From positions 62,001-126,000 of the forward strand of contig NZ_JAWRCU010000015.1 in assembly GCF_033542235.1 (NCBI RefSeq): 64,000 bases of DNA, written 5' to 3'. The position numbers and the translations under genes were made by a program. A model generated the notes under the pieces. That model ran no database searches, was not told the origin of the DNA, and saw only the letters and a program-made list of their open reading frames with translations. Below are positions 17,287 to 26,668 of this stretch, in pieces. Positions within the stretch are counted from its first letter, which is position 1; the number at the start of each line of letters is the position of its first letter. Source of the stretch: JAWRCU01 sp033542235 (lineage in GTDB: Bacteria; Pseudomonadota; Alphaproteobacteria; Rhizobiales; Rhizobiaceae).

Positions 17287-19803
17287 ATGACAGTGAAGGT
17301 TCCCTCCGAAGTCGGGAGTCAGTCCGCCCACCTCCCCGAACCCTTCCTGAAATGGTTCGCGGATCGCGGCTGGTCGCCGCGGGCGCATCAGATCGAACTC
17401 CTGGCGAAGGCGCAGGCCGGCAAATCGGCGCTGCTCATTGCGCCGACCGGCGCGGGCAAGACGCTGGCCGGCTTCCTGCCGAGCCTGACCGAGCTTGCCA
17501 CCCGTCCGAAGCGCAAGCCCGGCGAGGCCTATCGTGGCATTCATACGCTCTACATCTCGCCGCTCAAGGCGCTCGCCGTCGACATCGAGCGCAATCTCGG
17601 CAAGCCGGTCGGCGAGATGGGGCTGCCGATCACGATGGAGACCCGCACCGGCGACACGCCCATGCACAAGCGCCAGCGCCAGAAGCTGGCGCCGCCGGAC
17701 ATATTGCTGACGACTCCCGAGCAACTCGCGCTGCTGATCGCGACGACGGATGCCGGCCGGTTCTTCTCGGGCCTGCGCTATGTGATCTTCGACGAGCTGC
17801 ACTCGCTGGTCACCTCCAAGCGCGGCCATCTGCTTGCGCTCGGTCTCGCCCGGCTGCGCAAACTGCGACCCAATGTCCAGACGATCGGCCTTTCCGCGAC
17901 CGTTTCCGATCCCGATGAGCTGCGCCGCTGGTTGGTGAGCCAGAACCCTCCGGGCGACATGTCGGAGCTGATCACCGTCTCCGGCGGCGCCAAGCCCGAG
18001 ATCACCATCCTCGATTCGGAGCAGCACGTGCCCTGGGCCGGCCACATGACCCGCTACGCCGTTCCCGAGATCTACCGCGAGATCAAGCGGCACCGCACGA
18101 CGCTGCTCTTCGTCAACACGCGCAGCCAGGCCGAGATGCTGTTCCAGGAACTGTGGCGCATCAACGAGGATTCGCTGCCGATCGCGTTGCACCACGGCTC
18201 GCTCGATGTCGGCCAGCGCCGGCGCGTCGAGAAAGCGATGGAGACCAACAGCCTACGCGCCGTGGTCGCCACCTCGACGCTCGACCTCGGCATCGACTGG
18301 GGCGATGTCGATCTCGTCATCCATGTCGGGGCGCCCAAGGGCGCAAGCAGGCTCGCCCAACGCATCGGCCGCGCCAACCACCGCATGGACGAGCCGAGCA
18401 AGGCCATTCTCGTGCCGTCCAACCGTTTCGAGGTGCTCGAATGTCGTGCCGCGCTCGAAGCGAGCACCATCGGCGCACAGGATACTCCGGCGCTGCTCGA
18501 CGGCGCGCTCGACGTGCTCTCGCAGCATGTGCTGGGCGTGGCATGCGGCGGGGCGTTCTCTTCCGACGAGCTCTATGGCGAAATCCGCTGCGCTGCGCCC
18601 TATGCGACGCTTGATCGTGCGACTTTCGATCGTGTCGTCGATTTCGTCGCGACAGGCGGCTATGCGCTGAAGACCTACGAGCGCTACGCGCGTATCCGGC
18701 TCACGAAGGACGGCAAGTGGCGCATCGCCAATCCTTTCGTCGCGCAGCAATACAGGCTCAACGTCGGCACCATCGTCGAGGCGCCCATGCTTAATGTCCG
18801 CTACGCGCGCAAGGGCGCGGGTGCGGCGGCCCGTGGCGGTCCGGTGCTCGGCAAAATCGAGGAATATTTCATCGAGTCGCTGGCGCGCGGCGATACATTC
18901 ATGTTCGCCGGCAAGACGCTGCGCTTCGAAGGCATCCGCGATAATGAGTGCTTCGTCTCCAATGCGTCCGGCGACGACGCCAAGATCCCCATGTATGCGG
19001 GCGGCAAGTTCCCCCTCTCGACCTACCTCGCCGACACGGTGCGCGGCATGCTTGCCGATCCGGAACGTTGGAAGATGCTGCCGGAACAGGTTTCCGACTG
19101 GCTGCGCCTGCAGAAGGAAAAATCGGTGCTGCCCGGGCGCCGCGATCTCCTGGTCGAGACCTTTCCGCGCGGTCACCGACATTACATGGTCTGCTACCCC
19201 TTCGAGGGGCGGTTGGCGCACCAGACGCTCGGCATGCTGCTCACGCGACGTCTGGAGCGCGCCGGCGCCCGGCCGCTCGGCTTCGTCGCCACTGATTATT
19301 CGCTGGCCGTCTGGGCTTTCGGCGATCTCGGCCACCTGTTCAAGCGGGGCAAGCCGACGCTCGCCGAGCTGTTCGCCGAGGACATGCTGGGCGACGATCT
19401 CGAGGTCTGGCTCGCGGAAAGCTATCTCTTGAAGCGCACCTTCCGCAATTGCGCCATCATCTCGGGGCTGATCGAGCGCCGCCATCCCGGCCAGGAGAAG
19501 AGCGGCAAGCAGGTGACGGTCTCCTCGGATCTGATCTATGACGTGCTGCGCACGCACGAGCCCGATCACATCCTCCTACAGGCGACGAGGGCCGATGCTG
19601 CGACCGTCTTGCTGGACGTCAGGAGGCTGAGCGACATGCTCTCCCGTGTCCGCGGGCGAATCGTGCATAAGAGGCTCGAACAGATCTCGCCGCTCGCCGT
19701 TCCGGTCATGGTCGAGATCGGCAAGGAATCGGTGGCCGGCGAGGCGAACGAGATGCTGCTGAGCGAAGCCGAGCTGGTGAAGGAAGCGATGGGGACTGCA
19801 TGA
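17287..19803 (+). CDS. Ligase-associated DNA damage response DEXH-box helicase (Lhr-like)
   Basis: An 838-residue superfamily 2 helicase. Motif Q region WFADRGWSPRAHQ, Walker A IAPTGAGKTLAG (residues 51-62), Ia YISPLKALAVD, Ib TTPEQLALLI, Walker B VIFDELHSL, motif III GLSATV, motif IV LLFVNTRSQAE, and motifs V-VI VATSTLDLGIDWGDV and QRIGRANHR are all visible. A long Lhr-type C-terminal region follows. It is expected to unwind DNA for the partner exonuclease, endonuclease and ligase. Start 17287 is the first ATG after the palindromic repeat. The stop overlaps the next start (ATGA), so pdeM is translationally coupled. Confidence 0.95.
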   Translation: MTVKVPSEVGSQSAHLPEPFLKWFADRGWSPRAHQIELLAKAQAGKSALLIAPTGAGKTLAGFLPSLTELATRPKRKPGEAYRGIHTLYISPLKALAVDIERNLGKPVGEMGLPITMETRTGDTPMHKRQRQKLAPPDILLTTPEQLALLIATTDAGRFFSGLRYVIFDELHSLVTSKRGHLLALGLARLRKLRPNVQTIGLSATVSDPDELRRWLVSQNPPGDMSELITVSGGAKPEITILDSEQHVPWAGHMTRYAVPEIYREIKRHRTTLLFVNTRSQAEMLFQELWRINEDSLPIALHHGSLDVGQRRRVEKAMETNSLRAVVATSTLDLGIDWGDVDLVIHVGAPKGASRLAQRIGRANHRMDEPSKAILVPSNRFEVLECRAALEASTIGAQDTPALLDGALDVLSQHVLGVACGGAFSSDELYGEIRCAAPYATLDRATFDRVVDFVATGGYALKTYERYARIRLTKDGKWRIANPFVAQQYRLNVGTIVEAPMLNVRYARKGAGAAARGGPVLGKIEEYFIESLARGDTFMFAGKTLRFEGIRDNECFVSNASGDDAKIPMYAGGKFPLSTYLADTVRGMLADPERWKMLPEQVSDWLRLQKEKSVLPGRRDLLVETFPRGHRHYMVCYPFEGRLAHQTLGMLLTRRLERAGARPLGFVATDYSLAVWAFGDLGHLFKRGKPTLAELFAEDMLGDDLEVWLAESYLLKRTFRNCAIISGLIERRHPGQEKSGKQVTVSSDLIYDVLRTHEPDHILLQATRADAATVLLDVRRLSDMLSRVRGRIVHKRLEQISPLAVPVMVEIGKESVAGEANEMLLSEAELVKEAMGTA

Positions 19804-20507
19804 CGGCGTTGGCGCGGCGGGTGGAGGAGAGCGAGGCGACGATCCGTATCGCCGGCGAGCCGGCTTTTGCCGACCGGCGGGGCGCATTGTTCTTCCCGAC
19901 GAACCGACTGCTCGTCGTCTCCGACCTCCACCTCGAGAAGGGCTCCTCCTTCGCCCGCCGCGGCAGGCTGATCCCGCCATACGACACTGCCGCGACGCTG
20001 GCGCTGCTTTCTGCGGTGATTGCCGAATATGAGCCCGCCATTGTCGTCAGCCTCGGTGACAGCTTCCACGATACCGATGGCGTCAACCGACTGCATTCTT
20101 CCTTCCGCCACCAGCTCGAAATGCTGATGTCTGGGCGCGAGTGGTTCTGGATCGCCGGCAACCACGATCCCGATCTGCCGGTGAACCTGCCGGGAAATGC
20201 CGTGCGCGAGCTTGCCATGGGGCAACTCGTTTTCCGGCACGAGCCGGCACGCGGCGCAGCGCCGGGGGAAGTGGCCGGCCACCTGCATCCTTGCGCGCGC
20301 ATCGTCCAGCGCGGCCGTTCGGTGCGTCGCCGCTGCTTCGCGACGGATGGCAGCCGCATGATCATGCCGGCCTTCGGCGCCTACACCGGCTCCCTCAACG
20401 TGCTCGACCGAGCCTATGCCGGGCTGTTCCGCCATGAAATGCTGATGGCCTACATGATCGGGACTGACCGCGTCTTTGCGATTGCAGGTTCACTTCTGCG
20501 ACCTTGA
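19800..20507 (+). CDS. pdeM: Ligase-associated DNA damage response endonuclease PdeM
   Basis: A 235-residue calcineurin-like metallophosphoesterase. The metal-binding blocks are in order: VVSDLHLEKGSSFARRG, VVSLGDSFHD, WIAGNHDPD and VAGHLHPCARI, with FATDGSRMIMPAFGAYTGSL at the C-terminus, which is typical of the ligase-associated phosphoesterase. The start ATG overlaps the helicase stop codon by four bases, so the two proteins are produced together. Confidence 0.95.
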   Translation: MTALARRVEESEATIRIAGEPAFADRRGALFFPTNRLLVVSDLHLEKGSSFARRGRLIPPYDTAATLALLSAVIAEYEPAIVVSLGDSFHDTDGVNRLHSSFRHQLEMLMSGREWFWIAGNHDPDLPVNLPGNAVRELAMGQLVFRHEPARGAAPGEVAGHLHPCARIVQRGRSVRRRCFATDGSRMIMPAFGAYTGSLNVLDRAYAGLFRHEMLMAYMIGTDRVFAIAGSLLRP

Positions 20508-20517
20508 TCCTGGGCCA

Positions 20518-21300
20518 TCACTCGCGCCGGAAGACCAGACTGCCACCCCAGCCGATCAGGATGGCGATCAGCACGGCTGCCACGCCATACAAGAAGCTGT
20601 ATTCGCGCGAGAAGTTGGAAATCGACTGCTCGAAGCCGGATTTCACGATGGCGAGCGGCGCCGACGTTTCTTTGATGAAGACGCCGTTCTTGAAGAGAAA
20701 GGCTCTTGCCTTATGGGTGCCGACAGGCACGTCGCGCGCCAGTCTCACGCTTGCCCTGAACAGGTTCTGCGACAGGAACTGTACCCCGCCGGCGCGCAGA
20801 TTCCAGAGACCCGTCGCCTTCTTACGTTCTCGGAGCGCATCGGTGAATTCGTCGAGCGTGACCGGATCGTCCTGCTCCTCCGGCTGTAGATAGATGCTGT
20901 CGGCGCCGAGCGAGAGCTGGCGGAAGGTCTTCGGCTCGGCAATGTCCTGCAGCATGCGTGTCGTGGCGATCGAATAGGAGACCGGCACGTTCACGAAGGT
21001 CTCGGACTGTGTGTTGATCCACATGCCGAGTATGCGATCCTTGCGTCGCACCACGACCGGTCGCGCCGGCCCTTCGAGCACCACGATGACATCGTAGCGG
21101 CCCTGCCGTGCGACGAGCGGATCCACGTTCTCGAGCGCGCCGAAGATGGTGAGGTCCGCGCCCGTGAAATCGGCCCTGATATAGACGACGTCTGTGGAAA
21201 GCCCGATCTGGAGGTTTTCCGGATTGACTGGCTTCTGCGCGAGCGCCGGCGCACACCAGGCCACCAGAACCAGCGCGAGGGATGCGAAGGCGATGCGCAT
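20518..21300 (-). CDS. TIGR02186 family exported protein
   Basis: A 260-residue protein with a signal peptide (residues 1-21, ending ALAQ), a beta-rich periplasmic domain (LQIGLSTDVVYIRADFTGADLTIFGAL, YDVIVVLEGPARPVVVRRKDRILGMW) and one C-terminal membrane helix (FLYGVAAVLIAILIGWGGSLVF) with a short basic tail. The pattern matches TIGR02186, which is commonly encoded beside TauE/SafE exporters. Its start is 2 bases after the stop of the upstream tauE-like gene, so they form an operon and probably one membrane assembly. Its role is unknown. Confidence 0.88.
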   Translation of the reverse strand: MRIAFASLALVLVAWCAPALAQKPVNPENLQIGLSTDVVYIRADFTGADLTIFGALENVDPLVARQGRYDVIVVLEGPARPVVVRRKDRILGMWINTQSETFVNVPVSYSIATTRMLQDIAEPKTFRQLSLGADSIYLQPEEQDDPVTLDEFTDALRERKKATGLWNLRAGGVQFLSQNLFRASVRLARDVPVGTHKARAFLFKNGVFIKETSAPLAIVKSGFEQSISNFSREYSFLYGVAAVLIAILIGWGGSLVFRRE

Positions 21301-21302
21301 CC

Positions 21303-22229
21303 CTAGAGTTGCTCCAGGCCCGTCAGCGAATAGCGGCTGACTGGCGTCGCGAACAGGTCGAAGGCGAGACGGAGCGCTACGGCAAGAACCAGGATTGCGA
21401 GCAAGGCACGCAGTTGTTCGCCGCGCAGCTTCTGGCCTGCCTTCGCGCCGTATTGCGCGCCGGCGACGCCGCCGATCATCAGCGCAATCGCCAGCATGAT
21501 GTCGACCGACTGGTTGGCGGTCGCCTGGATGATGGTCGTGTAGGCAGCGACAAAGATGATCTGGAATAGCGACGTGCCGACGACGACATTGGTCGGCACC
21601 TTGAGCAGGTAGATCAGCGCCGGCACCATGATGATGCCTCCGCCAACGCCCATGATCGCGGCGAGAAACCCGATCGCGGCGCCCAACCCCAGCACCGGGA
21701 TCACGCTGACGAACAGCTTGGAGGTACGGAACCGCATCTTCAGCGGCAGCCGATGGATCCAGTTATGCTGGCCTGATCTCTTGAGGCTCGGCGGAATCCC
21801 GCCGGAGCGCGTCCTCTGGATGGCGCGCACGCTTTCCACGAGCATCAGCCCGCCGATCGAGCCGAGAAAGACGACGTAGATCAGCGACACGACAAGATCG
21901 AGCTGGCCGACGCGGCGCAGGAGCGCGAAGACGAGCGCGCCGAACGAGGAGCCGAGGATACCGCCGAGAAGCAGGATCGTGCCTAGCTTGAGATCGAGAG
22001 TGCCGCGCTTGAAATGCACGAGCGAGCCCGAGAAAGACGACGCGATCACCTGATTGGCACCCGTCGCCACGGCGATCGCCGGCGGTATGTTGTAGAAGAT
22101 CAGGAGCGGCGTGATGAGAAAGCCGCCTCCGACCCCGAACATGCCGGAAAGAAACCCGACCGCTGCGCCCATGGCGAGCAGCACCAGGAAATTGACCGAC
22201 ATTTCGGCGATCGGGAGATAGATGCCCAC
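21303..22229 (-). CDS. TauE/SafE family sulfite/anion exporter
   Basis: A 308-residue polytopic membrane protein. It has the family duplication: GFLSGMFGVGGGFLITPLLI in the N-terminal half and GFLAAIMGVGGGIIMVPALI in the C-terminal half, the hallmark of TauE/SafE permeases. Other segments are LLLGGILGSSFGALVFALL and IALMIGGVAGAQYGAKAG. Members export sulfite, sulfoacetate or other small anions; the substrate is not shown. It heads a two-gene unit with the TIGR02186 protein. Confidence 0.93.
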   Translation of the reverse strand: MGIYLPIAEMSVNFLVLLAMGAAVGFLSGMFGVGGGFLITPLLIFYNIPPAIAVATGANQVIASSFSGSLVHFKRGTLDLKLGTILLLGGILGSSFGALVFALLRRVGQLDLVVSLIYVVFLGSIGGLMLVESVRAIQRTRSGGIPPSLKRSGQHNWIHRLPLKMRFRTSKLFVSVIPVLGLGAAIGFLAAIMGVGGGIIMVPALIYLLKVPTNVVVGTSLFQIIFVAAYTTIIQATANQSVDIMLAIALMIGGVAGAQYGAKAGQKLRGEQLRALLAILVLAVALRLAFDLFATPVSRYSLTGLEQL

Positions 22230-22421
22230 CCGTCAAATCCGATCGAACAAGGCGTCCCCCCGCGGACCCGTCCCCAAACCTGAACACGTTTCAGAAAAGT
22301 AAGCTGGTCTTGCGCCGACATTTGGGCGAAGTCAAACGCCGCAGCTGATAAATGTCCGGAATTCCAAGGAATTTCGCAACATGATTAAGCAGCTTGATCG
22401 GCCTGCTGGGGCCTGTCCTGC

Positions 22422-25400
22422 CTACTTTTTCTCGAGCAGCTTGCGCACCAGCGTCTCGTTGACTTCACCGGTCGCTTCCATGCCGTTGGCTTTTTGGAAA
22501 GCAGCAATCGCGAGCTTGGTCTTTGCCCCCATGACGCCGTCGGCGGAGCCGGCATCGTAGCCGTTCTTGTTGAGGATCACCTGGATGTTGCGGACAGCCT
22601 TCTTCATGTCGATGCCCGCCGTCTTTGTGTCGCTCTCGCGCCAGGCGTCGGGGATCGATACCGTGTTGGTCTCGGCGTCGACCGGCTTCGCCTTCCACAG
22701 CTCGGTGGCGGCGCGGGCGCGTTGCAGCTGCTCGGGCCTCAGCGCATTGGCTATCTCATCGCGCTTGGCGGCGGCGTCGCGATCGCCGGTCTTGGCGACC
22801 AGCGCGAACCATTTGTACGATTCTTCGAGGTTCTGCGGCACGCCGACACCCTTGGCCGACAATATGCCCAGATTGAACTGGCTGTCCTTGACGCCGAGCT
22901 CCGCCGCCTTCTCGAACCAGCGTGCGGCCGAGTCGTTGTCGGCGGAACCGTCCGCGCCCATGGCAAAGAGCACGGCGAGGTTGTGCATGGCGCTGGCGTT
23001 GCCCTGCTCGGCCGCCATCTGGTACCAGGTCTTGGCCTTTGCGATGTCGCGCTCGACGCCGATGCCCTTCTCGTAGAAATTGCCGATGCGATATTGGGCG
23101 GGCACGAGGCCGAGCTCGGCAGCCTTCTCGTACCACTTCGCCGCGGTCTTCATGTCCTGCTTGGTGCCGCGCCCGTCGGCATAACGCGAGCCTATTTCGA
23201 ACATCGCCTTGGGGTCACCGGCTTCGGCGGCTTCGCGCAGAGGAACCGGGCCGGCATCGACCGGCACTGGCTCCGCTGACGCCGCAGCCGGTACGGGCTG
23301 CGCTCCCTGATCGCCCGGCCTGGAGGCCGTCTCGGGCCGACGCGATGCCTCGGCTGCACGCGCCGGCGCTGCAGGGGCTGCGGCCTGCGCAACGTCGGTC
23401 TGGCCTGGCGTAACGGCAGCGGTTTGTGCGCCCTTGTCGGCGGCCTGTGCTCCAGCCTCCGAATCCATCGGCGTCTCGGGAATGGCGTCGGCTTCGACCG
23501 CGACGGGATTTTCCGCCGCAGGCGCTTCGCTTTGGGCCTCGTAAGGCTGCAGCGCGCTCGACGCCGGAGCCTGCATCTCTTCGGCAGGCGGCAAGTTATC
23601 GGCCGTGACGGCATCCGGATCGGGTTGCTCGGCCAGCGACGCCCGCTGGCTGCTTGCGAGATTGGCATCGCTGTTGAAGAAGGCCTTGCCGAGCTGCAGG
23701 CCGGCAAGTGCGATCAGTATCGCAGTCGTGGCCATCAGGATCGGCTTGCGCTTGGAACGGAACAGCTTGCCGATCTTCACGTTGCGGGCCGCCCCGCCAA
23801 GCTCAGGATTCCGCTTCATCATGTCCGCTTCCGCCGCAGCGGCTTGCGCGGCGCGGCGTGCCGCGGCGATGAAGTCGGATTTCGCGGCATCGCTGTCGCT
23901 GTTGCGTTGCGGCTGGCCTCGCTCGTCGCGCACCCGGCGCATGATTGCGCCGAGGTCCGGCGCTCCGGAGCCCGGCTCGAGTGGCCGGTTGGCAATTTTA
24001 GGGTCGAGCGGCTGGTCGAGCTCGAACCTGCCCGCGTCGCTCTCGAAATCGGACAGCGACGGTTCGGCCTTGGCTGGCTCTTGCTCCTTCTTGGAGAAGG
24101 CCCGCGAGATACCGCCGAGCATGGAGCGGACGCGATTGGTTCCGGCCTCGGAGGTCGCATCGCTTCCGAGCGCAGCGACGGCTGCTTCTGCTGCGGCTTC
24201 AGCCGGCGAACGCCTGGGCAGCGGCATTTCGTGCCTTTCGCCGCCAAGCTGCCTCGGATCACCGGCCAAATGCATGTCCTCGTCGGGCTCGATGGAGGGC
24301 GCGTCGGTCAGCGCGATCTTGCGTGAAATGTCCGTCGCAGCTGCAGTCGTATCCTCGAGGGATCCCAGTCGCTCGACGATCTTGAGCAGCGTGTCGTGGA
24401 TTGCTTCGAACGTTTTGGTATTGCGCTCGTCCGAGCGTCGGGCGAGATCTTCCAGGGATTTCAGGTCGTCCGCCAGCGCAGCGACGGCGGCGGTCTCCGT
24501 CTTCGAGCCGGACAAGGAGCGAACGGCATTTTCTGCCGCCTGGCGTGCCGCTTCCACGATTGATTCACGGGTGCTGGTCAGCGATTTCTCGATTTCGTCG
24601 AGCCTCGGCGCGATGTCGTCGAATTCGCTGAAGGCCATGCTCGGTCCCGCAAGATGCCGGGATAGCTCGGCGACCTGGGCTTCGAGATTGTGGATGATCC
24701 CGGGGTCGACCGCCGCGACCGGGGCGGCCGAGCTTTCGAGCCGCGCCGAGATGTCTTCGAGCCGCGCTTCGAGACCGGAGATTGCTCGGTCGGAAGAGCC
24801 GCGCGTGTCAAGACGACGTGCCAGTTCCTCGAAACGAGCGTCGATGGCATGCATGATGCCGCTGCTGTCGAAGGTGGGGCTGGCATCGCGATCATCGAGG
24901 CGCCCCGAAAGCACTTCCAGCCGGCGCTCCAGGTCGCGGAACACCGTCTGGCTGTGCTCGATCGCGTCGTCCTGCTTGCGGTCCAGCAGCTCCGAGAGCA
25001 TGTCGAAGCGCTGCTCTATGCCGCGAAAGATACGGTCGGCATCCGGCGCCGCCGGCGCCCGATCGAGCTTGTCGGAGATGATGCTGACTTGCCTTGCAAG
25101 CCGTTCGATCGACTCTTCGGGCATGCGGCCGGCTGCTGCGATCTCGTCGACGCGGCGCGACAGCAGGTTCAGGCGGTCGATCACCTCGACCGACGGGCGG
25201 TCTTCGATCAGCTCCTCGATCTGCCGGGCGAGGGAACTGATGCGGGCCTCGACGCGCTCGAAGGGTTGTGGGTCGAAATGCGGAGCGCTTGCCGTCGCCG
25301 CGGATGCGACGATCGCCCGCGAGATCTCGTCGAGCCGCTCCTCGATAAGATCGAGGGGAGCGCTGCGCAGGCTGTCCTGCTGGTGGGCGAAGTGATCGAC

Positions 25401-26231
25401 TGCGCCGGCGAGCGTGCGCACCTTTTCCTCCAGGGAGCGGAGCGACAGTGATTCAGGAAGGTTGTTCACGGCCTGATTGATCTGTTCCAGGCGGTCGTTG
25501 AGCGCCGCGATCGCCGGATCGGCTGCGTCTTCCCGTGACCGGGCGTCGAAGCGATCCTCGAATTTGGCGAAGCGACGGCCGAGCTCCTCCCAACGGCGAT
25601 CGACCGAGCGGACGGTGTCCTCGCGTGCCAGCGAATCGAGCGCGCCGCGAACCTGCTCCAGTTCTAGGCGCAACAGCTTGATGGCTTTGTCGTCGGTCTT
25701 TTCCGACAGTGAATGGATGGCATCGGAAAGACGGTCGAACTCCGCGGTAAGCTCTGCGCCGTTTACCGCCTTTGCCGGCGCGCTGTAGGCGCGCGCGATG
25801 TCCTTGCGAAGCGCGTCGAACTCGCGCCTGAGCCCAGTGGTCATCTGCTGCCGCAGCTCTTCACGCAGCCCCTTCAGCTCGCCCGCGATCCGGCCGACGG
25901 CGGCGACGCTGTCTTCCTGGTCGCGCAGGCGCTCGAGATCGCTGGCAAGGGTGCGGTAGGAGGATTGTTCGTTTTCGCCGAAACGGGAGGCGGTCCGTTC
26001 GGCGCGTGCATGGGGCGAAGCCTCGCTGCTGCGCGGCTCCCAGCGGCCGGCCTCGATCGGCGGAAGAGACGCGCGCGCCGCTTCATCGCGCTCGCCGCTC
26101 CACCTGTCGGGCGTGCGGCCGATACGCTCTTCGAGCGTTTCCAGCGAGCGGTTGAGCTGCTCGATGGGGCTATGCGCCCTGCGCTGCCTGCCCGCATTCA
26201 GTGTTTCGAGATAGGACCGCCTGCTGTTCAT
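22422..26231 (-). CDS. podJ: PodJ-like polar localisation factor (coiled coil, Sel1 repeats, peptidoglycan-binding domain)
   Basis: A 1269-residue protein. The first ~750 residues are rich in coiled coil with repeated patterns such as RLDEISRAI, RFEELARRLD and LEDISARLE. A disordered acidic/Ala-rich stretch, a membrane helix near 830-850 (PILMATTAILIALAGLQL) and a Pro/Ala-rich linker follow. Sel1 repeats occupy about 990-1145 (AMFEIGSRYADGRGTKQD, AQYRIGNFYEKGIGVERD). A peptidoglycan-binding domain ends the protein (IQVILNKNGYDAGSADGVMG). This is the layout of PodJ in Caulobacter and rhizobia, which organises the growing or old pole. Start 26231 (MNSRRSYLETLN) is the natural N-terminus. Confidence 0.85.
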   Translation of the reverse strand: MNSRRSYLETLNAGRQRRAHSPIEQLNRSLETLEERIGRTPDRWSGERDEAARASLPPIEAGRWEPRSSEASPHARAERTASRFGENEQSSYRTLASDLERLRDQEDSVAAVGRIAGELKGLREELRQQMTTGLRREFDALRKDIARAYSAPAKAVNGAELTAEFDRLSDAIHSLSEKTDDKAIKLLRLELEQVRGALDSLAREDTVRSVDRRWEELGRRFAKFEDRFDARSREDAADPAIAALNDRLEQINQAVNNLPESLSLRSLEEKVRTLAGAVDHFAHQQDSLRSAPLDLIEERLDEISRAIVASAATASAPHFDPQPFERVEARISSLARQIEELIEDRPSVEVIDRLNLLSRRVDEIAAAGRMPEESIERLARQVSIISDKLDRAPAAPDADRIFRGIEQRFDMLSELLDRKQDDAIEHSQTVFRDLERRLEVLSGRLDDRDASPTFDSSGIMHAIDARFEELARRLDTRGSSDRAISGLEARLEDISARLESSAAPVAAVDPGIIHNLEAQVAELSRHLAGPSMAFSEFDDIAPRLDEIEKSLTSTRESIVEAARQAAENAVRSLSGSKTETAAVAALADDLKSLEDLARRSDERNTKTFEAIHDTLLKIVERLGSLEDTTAAATDISRKIALTDAPSIEPDEDMHLAGDPRQLGGERHEMPLPRRSPAEAAAEAAVAALGSDATSEAGTNRVRSMLGGISRAFSKKEQEPAKAEPSLSDFESDAGRFELDQPLDPKIANRPLEPGSGAPDLGAIMRRVRDERGQPQRNSDSDAAKSDFIAAARRAAQAAAAEADMMKRNPELGGAARNVKIGKLFRSKRKPILMATTAILIALAGLQLGKAFFNSDANLASSQRASLAEQPDPDAVTADNLPPAEEMQAPASSALQPYEAQSEAPAAENPVAVEADAIPETPMDSEAGAQAADKGAQTAAVTPGQTDVAQAAAPAAPARAAEASRRPETASRPGDQGAQPVPAAASAEPVPVDAGPVPLREAAEAGDPKAMFEIGSRYADGRGTKQDMKTAAKWYEKAAELGLVPAQYRIGNFYEKGIGVERDIAKAKTWYQMAAEQGNASAMHNLAVLFAMGADGSADNDSAARWFEKAAELGVKDSQFNLGILSAKGVGVPQNLEESYKWFALVAKTGDRDAAAKRDEIANALRPEQLQRARAATELWKAKPVDAETNTVSIPDAWRESDTKTAGIDMKKAVRNIQVILNKNGYDAGSADGVMGAKTKLAIAAFQKANGMEATGEVNETLVRKLLEKK

Positions 26232-26433
26232 CGAAACGCCCGCTTGCCGAGTGCGACTGGCTTGTGGCCAGCCCATTCTCAAATTCACTGCCGGGGCCGA
26301 ACGGCACCCGGCGAGATCGCCCGGACGGATGGCTTCCTGCGGTGCGATCTTCACCCCACGTCCGAAAGCCGTGAACCAATTCCGATACAGGATAGACACG
26401 GGTGACCGACATGCGCACATTTCCCCAATCGTG

Positions 26434-26450
26434 GTAAACAACGCGTTAAC
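26434..26450 (-). promoter_or_regulatory. Possible CtrA half-match box upstream of the PodJ-like gene
   Basis: Read on the minus strand, TTAACGCGTTGTTTAC approximates the CtrA consensus TTAA-N7-TTAA with one mismatch (TTTA). It lies about 200 bases upstream of the PodJ-like start. CtrA control of polarity genes is known in Alphaproteobacteria; this site is only a candidate. Confidence 0.3.
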
Positions 26451-26539
26451 CGAAGTTACCGGCCCTCTGAGAAGGCGGGAAACCGCGACACTTTGCGCGG
26501 ATGCGGCCCTTGCGGTAGGCAGCTTCGGCAGGTATATGA

Positions 26540-26555
26540 TTGACGTAAACGTAAG
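26540..26555. promoter_or_regulatory. MerR-type operator in the promoter of the MerR regulator
   Basis: TTGACGTAAACGTAAG has the ACGTAAACGT-type core seen again in the perfect palindrome at 27327-27348. The site lies 114 bases upstream of the MerR start and suggests autoregulation. The core resembles sites of the LiuR group of MerR regulators that control branched-chain acyl-CoA catabolism. Confidence 0.6.
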
Positions 26556-26668
26556 AGCGAAGCATTTGCCTCGCTTTTCGTGCATCCGTTGAAACCACAA
26601 TGAGAAGCCAAAGCCCCGAAGGCTTCCGTCTGGCGCAGCCCATGTGCCATTGCCGGGGAAAGCGAAAA

